Of a DNA stretch of 19,369 bases, positions 7,304 to 14,215 are shown one piece after another. The notes under the pieces are model-generated. The model had not been told where the DNA came from and did not search any database. It was given only the letters and a program-made list of their open reading frames with translations. Position numbers and translations under genes: made by a program. The DNA lies in the NCBI RefSeq assembly GCF_041928815.1, contig NZ_JBHFEI010000030.1:1-19369 (forward strand), given 5' to 3'. This stretch comes from JBHFEI01 sp041928815 (GTDB lineage: Bacteria; Pseudomonadota; Alphaproteobacteria; Rhizobiales; Rhizobiaceae). Each line of letters opens with the position of its first letter. Position 1 is the stretch's first letter.

Positions 7304-8005
7304 TTACGCCGTTTCGAGCATGTCGCCGGTGTCCGGCTCGCGCAGCACGTAGCCACGGCCCCAGACGGTCTCGATGTAGTTGGCACCGCCGGCGGCGTTT
7401 GCGAGCTTCTTGCGCAGCTTGCAGATGAAGACGTCGATGATCTTCAGTTCGGGCTCGTCCATGCCGCCGTAAAGGTGGTTCAGGAACATTTCCTTGGTGA
7501 GCGTCGTGCCCTTGCGCAGCGAGAGCAGCTCGAGCATCTGGTATTCCTTGCCCGTCAGGTGCACGCGCTGGCCGCCAACTTCGACGGTCTTGGCGTCGAG
7601 ATTGACGATCAGCTCGCCGGTGGCGATGATCGACTGGGCATGGCCCTTCGAGCGGCGCACGATCGCGTGGATGCGGGCCACGAGCTCGTCCTTGTGGAAG
7701 GGTTTCGTCATGTAGTCGTCGGCGCCGAAGCCGAGGCCCCGCACCTTGTCCTCGATGCCCGCCATGCCGGAAAGGATAAGGATCGGCGTCTTCACCTTGG
7801 AAAGGCGCAGCGTGCGCAGCACTTCGTAACCCGACATGTCCGGCAGATTGAGATCGAGCAGGATGATATCGTAGTCGTACAGCTTTCCGAGGTCCACACC
7901 TTCCTCGCCGAGATCGGTCGTGTAGACGTTGAAGCTCTCGGACTTGAGCATCAGTTCGATGCTCTGCGCCGTCGCGCTATCATCTTCGATCAGTAGAACC
8001 CGCAT
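7304..8005 (-). CDS. ctrA: Cell-cycle master response regulator CtrA
   Basis: The 233-residue OmpR/PhoB-type regulator controls cell division, motility and replication genes in Alphaproteobacteria. The receiver domain (1-120) has the acidic pair in LLIEDDS, phosphoacceptor Asp51 (IILLDLNLPDMSG) and the lysine of MTKPF. The winged-helix DNA-binding domain spans about 130-225 (LTGKEYQMLELL, LYGGMDEPELKIIDVFICKLRKKL, TVWGRGYVLREP). The start at 8005 gives the typical MRVLLIEDD N-terminus. It diverges from the FliJ-like gene over a 439-bp region with CtrA half-sites and many GANTC sites, as expected for autoregulation and methylation-dependent timing. CtrA is phosphorylated by ChpT and antagonised by SciP, both encoded close by. 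Confidence 0.97.
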   Translation of the reverse strand: MRVLLIEDDSATAQSIELMLKSESFNVYTTDLGEEGVDLGKLYDYDIILLDLNLPDMSGYEVLRTLRLSKVKTPILILSGMAGIEDKVRGLGFGADDYMTKPFHKDELVARIHAIVRRSKGHAQSIIATGELIVNLDAKTVEVGGQRVHLTGKEYQMLELLSLRKGTTLTKEMFLNHLYGGMDEPELKIIDVFICKLRKKLANAAGGANYIETVWGRGYVLREPDTGDMLETA

Positions 8006-8093
8006 ATCTTTCCCCTTTTCCGCCGCTGAAAGGTCGCTTCGGCCCCAACGCGATACGGATCCAGTCGTTGCTTGAACTGGAGGCTAGCAGCAA

Positions 8094-8102
8094 ATGGTTA
8101 AC
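8094..8102 (-). promoter_or_regulatory. Candidate CtrA half-site in the ctrA promoter
   Basis: On the minus strand the sequence reads GTTAACCAT, containing the TTAACCAT half-site known for CtrA, about 90 bp upstream of the ctrA start. It suggests autoregulation. Confidence 0.5.
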
Positions 8103-8109
8103 AAATTCT

Positions 8110-8238
8110 GATTCCCTCTGGCAAGGGCTGTCCGAATTGTTAAAAATTTTATGCAGACTCCTGATTTTTCATGCGAATCTGAAATCGGGAACCTCATGTT
8201 CAACCTGAGGATAACCCGGTAACCGATTCATTGGACTC
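8110..8238. promoter_or_regulatory. GANTC (CcrM methylation) cluster in ctrA upstream region
   Basis: Five GANTC sites lie within 129 bp: 8110-8114, 8156-8160, 8175-8179, 8225-8229 and 8234-8238. Random expectation at balanced composition is about one per 256 bp. GANTC is the target of the cell-cycle methylase CcrM, and ctrA promoter activity in Caulobacter depends on its methylation state. Confidence 0.55.
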
Positions 8239-8304
8239 GACAATGGCGGGCTGTTCAAATTTGGTTTTCGCCATTTACCCCGCCTTAAATGATCGACCCT
8301 ATGA

Positions 8305-8312
8305 TTAACCAT
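8305..8312 (+). promoter_or_regulatory. Second CtrA half-site, FliJ-like gene side
   Basis: TTAACCAT is present on the plus strand 132 bp upstream of the FliJ-like gene and pointing toward it. It mirrors the minus-strand copy near ctrA. Confidence 0.4.
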
Positions 8313-8385
8313 GCCCGTAAACGAAAGGTTACCAGCGGTAGGCATTTGTTAAGATCGCGGGAAATTTTTCGCGGACGGGTGAGTG

Positions 8386-8407
8386 ACGGTCCGGGATCCC
8401 GGACCGT
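8386..8407. repeat. 22-bp perfect palindrome upstream of the FliJ-like gene
   Basis: Bases 8386-8396 are the exact reverse complement of 8397-8407, with no spacer and centred on a BamHI-type GGATCC. It ends 37 bp before the start codon at 8445. It could be an operator for a dimeric regulator or a leader hairpin. Confidence 0.5.
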
Positions 8408-8444
8408 ATTGCAACAGGGTTCTCGCATCGCGGGAGTATTGCGT

Positions 8445-8789
8445 ATGAAGCAACGTGAGAGCCTCGTTCGCCTGAAGGAATTTCAGGTGAAGGAGAAACG
8501 GCGTCAGTTGAGCCAGCTTCAATTGATGATGTCGGAATTCGAGCGGATGGCGAAGGATCTGGAAGGCCAGATCGCCTTTGAAGAAAAGAAGTCGGGCATT
8601 TCAGATCCGTCGCATTTCGCCTATCCGACCTTCGCCAAGGCGGCACGCCAGCGGGCGGACAATTTGCAGGTTTCGATCCGCGAATTGAAGGTCCAGCAGG
8701 ATGCCGCCGAGATCGCGCTTGAGGAAGCGCAGGCGGAGCATCAGAAGGCGGCCGCGATCGAGGAACGCGATATTCGTATCCGCGCCTGA
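8445..8789 (+). CDS. FliJ-like coiled-coil protein
   Basis: The 114-residue product starts KQRESLVRLKEFQVKEKRRQL and is helical and charged for nearly its whole length, interrupted by a short GISDPSHFAYP loop near residue 50, a layout like the flagellar export chaperone FliJ. FliJ-like proteins bind the flagellar export ATPase, but no flagellar gene is nearby, so the assignment is by architecture and by the habit of such genes to lie next to ctrA. I chose the start at 8445 because GGGAG lies eight bases upstream; the frame stays open further but without homology. It diverges from ctrA and is followed by a strong hairpin. Confidence 0.72.
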   Translation: MKQRESLVRLKEFQVKEKRRQLSQLQLMMSEFERMAKDLEGQIAFEEKKSGISDPSHFAYPTFAKAARQRADNLQVSIRELKVQQDAAEIALEEAQAEHQKAAAIEERDIRIRA

Positions 8790-8837
8790 GACCGCGAGAC
8801 TGGCACCGACGCTACCCGGCGTTGGACATCGTCCCTA

Positions 8838-8873
8838 TCCCCGTGTGAAGGTTTCAGAGCCTTTGCACGGGGA
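8838..8873. terminator. Long hairpin between convergent FliJ-like and GNAT genes
   Basis: A 14-bp stem (8838-8851 with 8860-8873, two G-T pairs) with an 8-nt loop lies between two convergent genes. T-rich flanks are weak, but position and stability suggest a bidirectional terminator. Confidence 0.55.
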
Positions 8874-8899
8874 TTTCGGCATTTGCCCGGTAGGCCGCG

Positions 8900-9181
8900 T
8901 CACCCCTGGATGACGTCGCTCCATTCCGGGTGGCGCCTGGCCTGGGCCCGCATGAAGGGGCAGAGCGGTATGATCTTCCAGCCGCCTTCCCGCGCGGCGG
9001 CGATCGCATGGGCGGCAAGCGCCTGGCCGACACCCTTGCCGCGCAACGCGTCCGGAACGCCGGTATGGTCGATGATGATCAGCGAGGGCGACGTCCGGGA
9101 ATAGGTCATCTCGGCCTCGTGGCCCTCGACCGTCGTCGTGTAGCGGCCATGCGCGCCGGTCTCGTTCGTCACAATGTCCAT
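8900..9181 (-). CDS. Small GNAT-family acetyltransferase (YjdJ-like)
   Basis: The 93-residue protein has the compact fold of the short GCN5-related group: beta strands in EAEMTYSRTSPSLIIIDHTGVPDALRGKGVGQALAAHAI, where RGKGVG is the acetyl-CoA pyrophosphate-binding loop, then a helix and a terminal KIIPLCPFMRAQARRHPEW motif typical of this subfamily. It probably uses acetyl-CoA, but the acceptor is unknown. It lies between a shared hairpin and sciP; sciP has its own terminator upstream of it, so it is probably transcribed separately. Confidence 0.85.
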   Translation of the reverse strand: MDIVTNETGAHGRYTTTVEGHEAEMTYSRTSPSLIIIDHTGVPDALRGKGVGQALAAHAIAAAREGGWKIIPLCPFMRAQARRHPEWSDVIQG

Positions 9182-9262
9182 CGACCTTCATCCTTCCCTG
9201 AAGCGGCCGCGTCTCGACCGCCGGCGGGATCATGTCAGCCGGCGGCGGAGAAGGCTACCGCC

Positions 9263-9291
9263 AAAAAGCAAACCGGCCCTTCTGGGGCCGG
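9263..9291 (-). terminator. Rho-independent terminator of sciP
   Basis: CCGGCCC (9273-9279) and GGGCCGG (9285-9291) form a 7-bp stem; the minus strand then reads GTTTGCTTTTTGG. It lies 36 bp past the sciP stop. Confidence 0.75.
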
Positions 9292-9326
9292 GAGGTCTTG
9301 TCGTCAATGGGGGGAAGCGGTTCGCC

Positions 9327-9602
9327 TCAGTGGCGATACTGCTGGATCCGCGTTGTGCGCAGTCCGGCAAGCCCGTGGTCTGCGATCGACGATTGCCACG
9401 AGAGGAATTCCTCGACGGTCAGCGTATAGCGTTCACAGGCCTCTTCAAGGCTCAGCAGGCCGCCGCGGACCGCGGCCACGACTTCGGCCTTGCGGCGGAT
9501 GACCCAGCGTCTCGTGTTCGCGGGCGGAAGATCGGCAATCGTCAGGGGGCTGCCGTCCGGGCCTATGACGTATTTTACACGGGGTCGCATCACTTCGGTC
9601 AT
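9327..9602 (-). CDS. sciP: CtrA inhibitory protein SciP (DUF1153)
   Basis: The 91-residue protein carries the highly conserved DUF1153 core (YVIGPDGSPLTIADLPPANT, RRWVIRRKAEVVAAVRGGLL, LSLEEACERYTLTVEEFLSW), a helix-turn-helix protein that in Caulobacter binds CtrA and blocks activation of CtrA-dependent promoters in the G1 phase. I chose the start MTEVMRPRVKYV at 9602; an ATG 20 codons upstream is open but the extension is not family-like. A GANTC site lies just before the start and a near-consensus CtrA site about 55 bp upstream, in agreement with CtrA activating its own antagonist. Confidence 0.93.
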   Translation of the reverse strand: MTEVMRPRVKYVIGPDGSPLTIADLPPANTRRWVIRRKAEVVAAVRGGLLSLEEACERYTLTVEEFLSWQSSIADHGLAGLRTTRIQQYRH

Positions 9603-9655
9603 CGGACTCTCTACACACTCAAGACCATATTGTGGCGAAGCGTACAGACCCAGAT

Positions 9656-9670
9656 TTAACATTTGCCTAA
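9656..9670. promoter_or_regulatory. Candidate CtrA-binding site upstream of sciP
   Basis: TTAA (9656-9659), seven bases, then CTAA (9667-9670) matches TTAA-N7-TTAA with one mismatch. It lies 54-68 bp upstream of the sciP start. In Caulobacter sciP is activated by CtrA. Confidence 0.5.
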
Positions 9671-10118
9671 GCCGCGAGTAACAATTTTCTCATCATTTGA
9701 GGGACTTCGCCGGGGCTGTTGATCCCCCGTTCCCGCGGCTCCGGCGCCGTGCGCCAAGGCTGCGACCGCCGCCCCGGCCGCATGGGAGCCATGCAAAGCT
9801 GAGGCTTCATTCGCGTGCAAATGATGCATATATCGGCAGCCATGACGAGGTCGGCGTCGAAAGACGCTGCCGGATACCTCCCAGACGCATGCCCATGACA
9901 GCGACGCCACATTCGTGGCGCGCGTTTTTCGTCGTTGCAAGGCAGGGCCACCCGCGGGCGAAGCCGTCGTTTTCCTGTTTCGGAAGATGCGGCGTTTCGG
10001 CCGGACGCGGATGGCCGCGATGCTTGCGAAGGCGGAGCCGAGCAGGGGCAGGGCGCCGGAAAATCCGGCTTGCTGTGGTCTTCTTGGCGCCGGCGATCGC
10101 CGGGCACGGGGTGGGAAA
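9671..10118. other. Gene-free stretch with a terminator-like hairpin
   Basis: Of this 448-bp gap before the LuxR-type gene, no open frame on either strand shows coding character. The one clear structure is a plus-strand hairpin, CGCCAC (9905-9910) with GTGGCG (9915-9920) and a TTCG-like loop, followed by CGCG and five T (9925-9929). No protein gene ends upstream of it on the plus strand, so it might end a small RNA starting somewhere after about 9700. No promoter could be fixed. Confidence 0.3.
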
Positions 10119-10859
10119 ATGACGGACAGGACAGAACGTGCCTCCATCGAGGGGGCGCGCCGCGAGGTGTTTGAACCGGCGCCGCGGGCAGGCGCCCCGA
10201 CGGAATACGAGGCGCTGCGGCTGATCCGCCAGATGGCGCAGGACGCAGGCTATGCCGGGTTTCTCGTCGCCCGCATGCCTTTCGGCGCCGACACGGATTT
10301 TGCCGAACGGCTGGTGATCAGTTCCTGGCCGGCCGATCTCGTCCATGCCTATCACCAGTCCGGCCAGTTTGCCGCAAGCGCGCTCGTGCGGCGGCTGCGG
10401 ACGACGAAGATCCCCGTCTTCGCCGAGGCGGCCCTCATGCATGGCGATCCGGCTGAGGCCGGGGCGTTGGCGGAGCGGTTCCGCGCCGAGGGTTTTATTC
10501 AGCATTGCGCGATGCTGCTTCACAGCACGCTCGGCGAGCCCTTCCTCTTCCTGCTGTCCGGCCGTCGTGCCGCGCCGGAAGCGGCCGAACTGGCCGGGCT
10601 CTATCTCCACGTCATTCGCCTTTTCGAATATCTCGAAGGCACGTTCGAGAAAGCGACACGCGACGGCGACGCGCTCTCGGCCCGCGAGATCGAATGTCTG
10701 CGCTGGGCGGCGGCCGGCAAGAGCAGCGACGAGATCGCCATCATCCTCGGCATTTCCGGCTATACGGTCGCAAGCTATTTCAAGAGCGCGGCGCGCAAGC
10801 TCGACGCGGTCAACCGCATGCAGGCGATCGCCCGCGCCATCCGTCTGCGTCTGTTCTGA
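10119..10859 (+). CDS. LuxR-family transcriptional regulator
   Basis: The 246-residue protein has an N-terminal domain (about 25-165) of the autoinducer-binding LuxR type in outline (YEALRLIRQMAQDAGYAGFLVARMPFG) and a C-terminal GerE helix-turn-helix (about 183-246; LSAREIECLRWAAAGKSSDEIAIILGISGYTVASYFKSAARKL). Conserved aromatic residues of the acyl-homoserine-lactone pocket are not clearly present and no synthase gene is adjacent, so it may be a solo or non-ligand regulator. The start at 10119 has only a weak G-rich ribosome-binding site (GGGTGGG). It is followed by mnmA after 186 bp. Targets unknown. Confidence 0.8.
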   Translation: MTDRTERASIEGARREVFEPAPRAGAPTEYEALRLIRQMAQDAGYAGFLVARMPFGADTDFAERLVISSWPADLVHAYHQSGQFAASALVRRLRTTKIPVFAEAALMHGDPAEAGALAERFRAEGFIQHCAMLLHSTLGEPFLFLLSGRRAAPEAAELAGLYLHVIRLFEYLEGTFEKATRDGDALSAREIECLRWAAAGKSSDEIAIILGISGYTVASYFKSAARKLDAVNRMQAIARAIRLRLF

Positions 10860-10981
10860 AGGGCGCGGTCGGCCGAGCACCGGCACCGGTTGGCGCACTC
10901 TTCGCGTGAGATATGCCGAGGCTTGCGGCGGCTGCGCCCGATTTCTATATGCGGACGCCGGGGTGACGGGACGGAAACCGG

Positions 10982-11010
10982 TTGGTCGGCCTGGACAAAA
11001 CGGCTATGAT
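10982..11010 (+). promoter_or_regulatory. Predicted mnmA promoter
   Basis: TTGGTC (10982-10987) and TATGAT (11005-11010) are spaced by 17 bp, 35 bp upstream of the mnmA GTG. Pattern match only. Confidence 0.4.
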
Positions 11011-11045
11011 GAGCACGACCGCCGCGCAAAAGGGATGACAGACGC

Positions 11046-12239
11046 GTGAACAGCCTCGATTTTGACCGCAAGCCCGGTGAGACGCGCGTCGTCGTGGCGA
11101 TGTCGGGCGGCGTCGACAGTTCCGTCGTCGCCGGGCTCCTGAAGCGCGAGGGCTATGACGTTCTCGGCATCACGCTGCAGCTCTACGACCATGGTGCCGC
11201 CGTGCATCGCGCCGGTTCCTGCTGCGCCGGCCAGGACATCGACGATGCGCGCCGGGTCTGCGAGACGCTCGGCATCCCGCACTATGTCCTCGATTACGAA
11301 CAGCGTTTCCGCGAGACGGTGATCAATCCCTTTGCCGAAAGCTATGTCGCCGGCGAGACGCCGATCCCGTGCGTGGCGTGCAACCAGACGGTCAAGTTCG
11401 CCGATCTGCTCGAGACGGCGCGCGAGCTTGGCGCCGATGCGCTGGCGACCGGCCACTATATCCGTTCGCGCGCCCACCCGCTGCCGGGCCGCCCGGGCCA
11501 CCGCGCGCTCTACCGGCCGGAAGACGGGGACCGCGACCAGAGCTATTTTCTTTTTGCCACGACCCAGGAGCAGATCGACTATCTGCGCTTTCCGCTCGGC
11601 CACCTGACCAAGGCCGAGACGCGGCGACTCGCCGCCGAGATGGGCCTGGCGATCGCCGCCAAGGCCGACAGTCAAGACATCTGTTTCGTGCCCCAGGGGA
11701 AATACAGCGACATCGTTTCGCGGCTGAAGCCCGAGGCCGCCCTTGCGGGCGAAATCGTCCACATCGACGGCCGCCTGCTCGGCCGTCACGAGGGGATCCT
11801 GCATTATACGATCGGCCAGCGGCGCGGCATCGGGGTCGCGACCGGCGAGCCTCTTTACGTCGTCTATCTCGATGCCCGCTCGCGCCGCGTCGTCGTCGGC
11901 CCGCGCGAGGCGCTGGAGACGCGCCGCCTCTATCTGCGAGACGTCAACTGGCTCGGCGACGAGGAACTGTCGCGCGTTGCCGCCGGGGGTTTCGACTGTT
12001 TCGCCAAGGTGCGCTCCACCCGTCAGCCAGCCCCGGCGCGGCTTCACGCGGACGAGGGCGGCATCTATGTCGACCTCAGGGAGGGCGAGGCCGGCGTGGC
12101 TCCCGGGCAGGCCTGCGCGCTCTATTCGGCGCCGGGCGAGAACGCGCGCGTCCTTGGCGGCGGCTTCATTCGGAATTCGCAGCGCGCCGCGGCGGCGGAA
12201 GCCGCCCTTCGCGACCTCCTCAGCCGTCCGGCGGCCTGA
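11046..12239 (+). CDS. mnmA: tRNA 2-thiouridylase MnmA
   Basis: The 397-residue enzyme thiolates uridine-34 of tRNAs for Lys, Glu and Gln, using ATP and persulfide sulfur. The N-terminal PP-loop motif SGGVDSS is at 20-26. The two catalytic cysteines are visible as Cys112 in ACNQTVKF and Cys213 in DSQDICFVPQG. The middle part carries TGHYIR and the C-terminal part IGQRRGIGVATGEPLYV and the beta-barrel domain. Start is GTG; the only nearby ATG upstream is out of frame. It is slightly longer than the Escherichia coli protein, mostly in the N-terminus and around 140-165. Confidence 0.95.
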   Translation: MNSLDFDRKPGETRVVVAMSGGVDSSVVAGLLKREGYDVLGITLQLYDHGAAVHRAGSCCAGQDIDDARRVCETLGIPHYVLDYEQRFRETVINPFAESYVAGETPIPCVACNQTVKFADLLETARELGADALATGHYIRSRAHPLPGRPGHRALYRPEDGDRDQSYFLFATTQEQIDYLRFPLGHLTKAETRRLAAEMGLAIAAKADSQDICFVPQGKYSDIVSRLKPEAALAGEIVHIDGRLLGRHEGILHYTIGQRRGIGVATGEPLYVVYLDARSRRVVVGPREALETRRLYLRDVNWLGDEELSRVAAGGFDCFAKVRSTRQPAPARLHADEGGIYVDLREGEAGVAPGQACALYSAPGENARVLGGGFIRNSQRAAAAEAALRDLLSRPAA

Positions 12240-12296
12240 CCTCAAGCACCACGGCCGGGCAGCACGCACAATTCGGAATTTCGGCGCCTGCCCTGC

Positions 12297-12326
12297 TTGA
12301 CACGGCTCGGACCGGCGCACTATAAG
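12297..12326 (+). promoter_or_regulatory. Strong sigma-70 promoter of tRNA-Met
   Basis: A perfect TTGACA (12297-12302) and TATAAG (12321-12326) are separated by 18 bp, 49 bp before the tRNA 5' end. Confidence 0.75.
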
Positions 12327-12375
12327 CCCGGCACCAACGCGAGGGCATTAGAAAGATGATCGCCTCAAGCGTCGT

Positions 12376-12452
12376 GGCGGGGTAGCTCAGGTGGTTAGAG
12401 CAGCGGAATCATAATCCGCGTGTCGGGGGTTCGAGTCCCTCTCCCGCTACCA
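12376..12452 (+). tRNA. tRNA-Met (anticodon CAT, elongator type)
   Basis: A complete 77-nt cloverleaf with encoded CCA end can be folded: 7-bp acceptor, D arm, 5-bp anticodon stem around the loop ATCATAA (anticodon CAT), and T arm with TTCGAGT. The acceptor pairs 4 and 5 are G-C, not the C-G pairs that mark tRNA-Ile2 for lysidine synthase, and a purine-pyrimidine-type initiator mismatch at 1-72 is not present (G-T). I therefore call elongator Met. Its 3' end borders a mosaic region, as if used as an integration site. Confidence 0.92.
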
Positions 12453-12502
12453 AAAATTCACAAATAAAATCAATAGCTTAGCTTTTAAAGTCTTGGTGTT
12501 TT

Positions 12503-12591
12503 CCTGTTGCATCCTGTTGCAACGAATTACCAATGATTTCAATGGGTGTCGTCGTGTTGCAAATCAGTCCATGCAACACGGATGCAACACG
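12503..12591. repeat. Cluster of TGTTGCA/TGCAACA repeats after the tRNA
   Basis: Five copies of the heptamer occur in 89 bp: CCTGTTGCAT and CCTGTTGCAA in tandem (12503-12522), CGTGTTGCA (12553-12561) and, inverted, ATGCAACACG twice (12571-12580 and 12582-12591). The spacing of 10-11 bp places copies on one helix face, like integrase arm sites, in an AT-rich stretch next to a tRNA. Confidence 0.5.
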
Positions 12592-12599
12592 TTTCCGAT

Positions 12600-12908
12600 G
12601 GGAATCACCGTTCCGACCTGACCGAGCAGGAACGCGCTGACCACAGGGAAGAGTGGATCCGGCTAAGGGCGGGGAAAATTGGTCAACTTGACCAATTTTC
12701 TAAGGTAGGTGCTGGACGAGGCAACGAAGGCGGCCTTTCCCTCGCGGTCCGCGAGATGCCGAAGCTCGATGGGAAGTCGGATGAGGCAAAACGGTCCGAA
12801 CTGCGCCGCAGCCTGACGATCGCCGTCAAGCCCGTCCGATCCGAAGTGCTTGAACGGGTCGCAAGTGGTGAGAAGGTGACAGCAAAGGAGACCGAGGCCT
12901 TTCCCTAG
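12600..12908 (+). pseudogene. Fragment A of a ParB-like protein
   Basis: From about 12603 the frame reads NHRSDLTEQERADHREEWIRL, then GRGNEGGLSLAVREM, and ends GEKVTAKE, which looks like the middle and C-terminal parts of a ParB/Srx-like phage or plasmid protein. The N-terminal nuclease domain is missing, and upstream bases are repeats, not family sequence. An open frame reaches back to a GTG at 12546, so an unusual short protein might still be made. Homology is from motif memory and needs a search. Confidence 0.5.
12674..12700. repeat. 27-bp perfect palindrome in ParB-like fragment A
   Basis: Thirteen bases on each side of one central C (12687) are exact reverse complements (12674-12686 with 12688-12700). 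It lies in the linker after the RK-rich helix and reads in frame as GKIGQLDQFS. Confidence 0.7.
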
Positions 12909-12916
12909 CATCCCCA

Positions 12917-13630
12917 TCAATCCCGCAACAACACCAGCTTGTCGTCGGCAAGGGGCCGCTGCAGCGCCTTGGCTTCGCTCCACGGTGCGGTCAGCCAGGT
13001 TTCAATCTCGTCCGGCTCGGTGAGAAGAACCGGCATGGCCTTGGGATGGATCGGCTTGACCACGGCATTCGGATCGCAGGTCAGGAAAGCATAGAGATCG
13101 ACGGTGATCTCCCCTTCCTTCACCTTTCGGACGCTCGTCCAGTCTCGCACCCAGATTCCCGCGAAGAACATCAGCGGTTCGCCTTCGTCACGCGCAAACC
13201 AGGCGTTCGGCGTCCGGCCGCCTTCAGCCTTGCTTGCCGGATCCGGCTCGGCAAAGCGCGTCACAGGCACGACGCAACGGTTCGCGACCCCCAGCCATCG
13301 CTTCCAATGCTTCGACGCAGTGTTGCGGACGTTGGTCGTGCCGCCATCCGGCTCCATGCGCAGGAGATGGTCGAAGTCGACCTCCTTGCCCTTCGCGCGC
13401 AGTTTGTCGGCACGCTTCGTGGCCGCGTCGAACTGCGCCTTGCTGGACGATGGCAACCCCCACCGCACCATCGCCATTTCCTGCCCAGCGTCGGTATTGC
13501 GGACGATCGGCCCCATCCGGTCTGGATAGACGTCTATCGACGGCTCGAGGTTGCCGAGGCTATCTTTGACGCCAGGGAACAGGCTGCGGATAGCTTCCTG
13601 CGCCGTCGTGACATTGTAGAGGTTGCACAT
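12917..13630 (-). CDS. SRAP (YedK/HMCES-type) abasic-site protein
   Basis: The 237-residue product belongs to the SOS-response-associated peptidase family, whose members cross-link to abasic sites in single-stranded DNA through Cys2. Key residues are visible: Cys2 after Met1 (MCNLYN), VRWGLP near 55-60, TNVRNTAS around 99-106, Glu128 in RFAEP and His195 in IHPKAMPVLL. The start at 13630 is required to put Cys2 at the N-terminus; a longer frame upstream is not supported. It is the third gene of an operon with a zinc-ribbon and a 68-aa protein, 2 bp behind the zinc-ribbon gene, under a LexA-type promoter. Families like this are often carried by phages. Confidence 0.9.
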   Translation of the reverse strand: MCNLYNVTTAQEAIRSLFPGVKDSLGNLEPSIDVYPDRMGPIVRNTDAGQEMAMVRWGLPSSSKAQFDAATKRADKLRAKGKEVDFDHLLRMEPDGGTTNVRNTASKHWKRWLGVANRCVVPVTRFAEPDPASKAEGGRTPNAWFARDEGEPLMFFAGIWVRDWTSVRKVKEGEITVDLYAFLTCDPNAVVKPIHPKAMPVLLTEPDEIETWLTAPWSEAKALQRPLADDKLVLLRD

Positions 13631-13632
13631 CG

Positions 13633-13977
13633 CTATCCGCCCTTCACATCCTGCCAGATCGGCACCCGCCGTGTCTTGACCTCGACCAACCGGCGGATGA
13701 CCATCGTCTGCCGCTCTTCGGCCGATGGCAAGAGCGTCTTCGCGGCGAGATAATCCTTGCTGCCGCAACCCTCGCAACGCATGCGCTGTTCAACGTCGCG
13801 AACCTCAATGTCCCCGAGGAGCGTCGCCAGGTCGCCACACATATAAGTCCGCGTCACCCGACAGCGCTTGCAGGTAACCCGCACCAGTTGCCCGATCTCG
13901 GCGGCCTTACGCAGTGTCCATAGGCGGGCGTGCCGATAGGGATGCACGAGGCCGCGCCGGTATTCTTCAGGCATCAC
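13633..13977 (-). CDS. Zinc-ribbon-like protein of unknown function
   Basis: The 114-residue protein has two CxxC pairs, CKRC (about residue 36) and CEGC (about residue 69), 30 residues apart, suggesting a zinc ribbon that may bind nucleic acid. The N-terminus is basic. I do not recognise a named family. It overlaps the 68-aa gene by 11 bp and ends 2 bp before the SRAP start, so the three form one operon. A DNA-repair link is inferred from that context only. Confidence 0.7.
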   Translation of the reverse strand: MMPEEYRRGLVHPYRHARLWTLRKAAEIGQLVRVTCKRCRVTRTYMCGDLATLLGDIEVRDVEQRMRCEGCGSKDYLAAKTLLPSAEERQTMVIRRLVEVKTRRVPIWQDVKGG

Positions 13978-14173
13978 GGTCTGGAGTAGGACGCCAGCCG
14001 CGAGTGAAGCCGCAGCTCATGGCGATTTCAGCCAGCGCCAACTGCTGGCGAAGGTGGCGGCAGTCTTCGATCAGGGTGCCGATTGTCGCCCGCGCATCGC
14101 CCCCATGCCAGGCGATGGCCGTATCAATCTCGTCGACATTGGTCACGGGTTCGCGATCGGCGCGCATAGCCAT
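13967..14173 (-). CDS. 68-residue hypothetical protein, first gene of the SRAP operon
   Basis: It is a short, helix-rich sequence (DEIDTAIAWHGGDARATIGTLIEDCRHLRQQLALAEIAMSCGFTRGW in outline) with no recognised domain. The start may be ATG at 14173 or 14167. It overlaps the next gene by 11 bp, and is the first gene behind the LexA-box promoter. Small size makes the call uncertain, but operon position and overlap support it. Confidence 0.6.
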   Translation of the reverse strand: MAMRADREPVTNVDEIDTAIAWHGGDARATIGTLIEDCRHLRQQLALAEIAMSCGFTRGWRPTPDRDA

Positions 14174-14215
14174 TCTCCTTCAGGGGTGCGGGACAAGGCG
14201 CCTCATGCGCGGTGA

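Noticed and set aside
9667..10147. Minus-strand frames in the sciP-luxR gap
   Set aside because: Cys/Arg/Pro-rich shadow composition with no recognisable domain or ribosome-binding site.
11004..12320. 438-codon minus frame opposite mnmA
   Set aside because: Antisense shadow of an enzyme with all MnmA catalytic motifs.
12376..12452. Calling the CAT tRNA tRNA-Ile2
   Set aside because: Acceptor pairs 4-69 and 5-68 are G-C, not the C-G pairs used by lysidine synthase.
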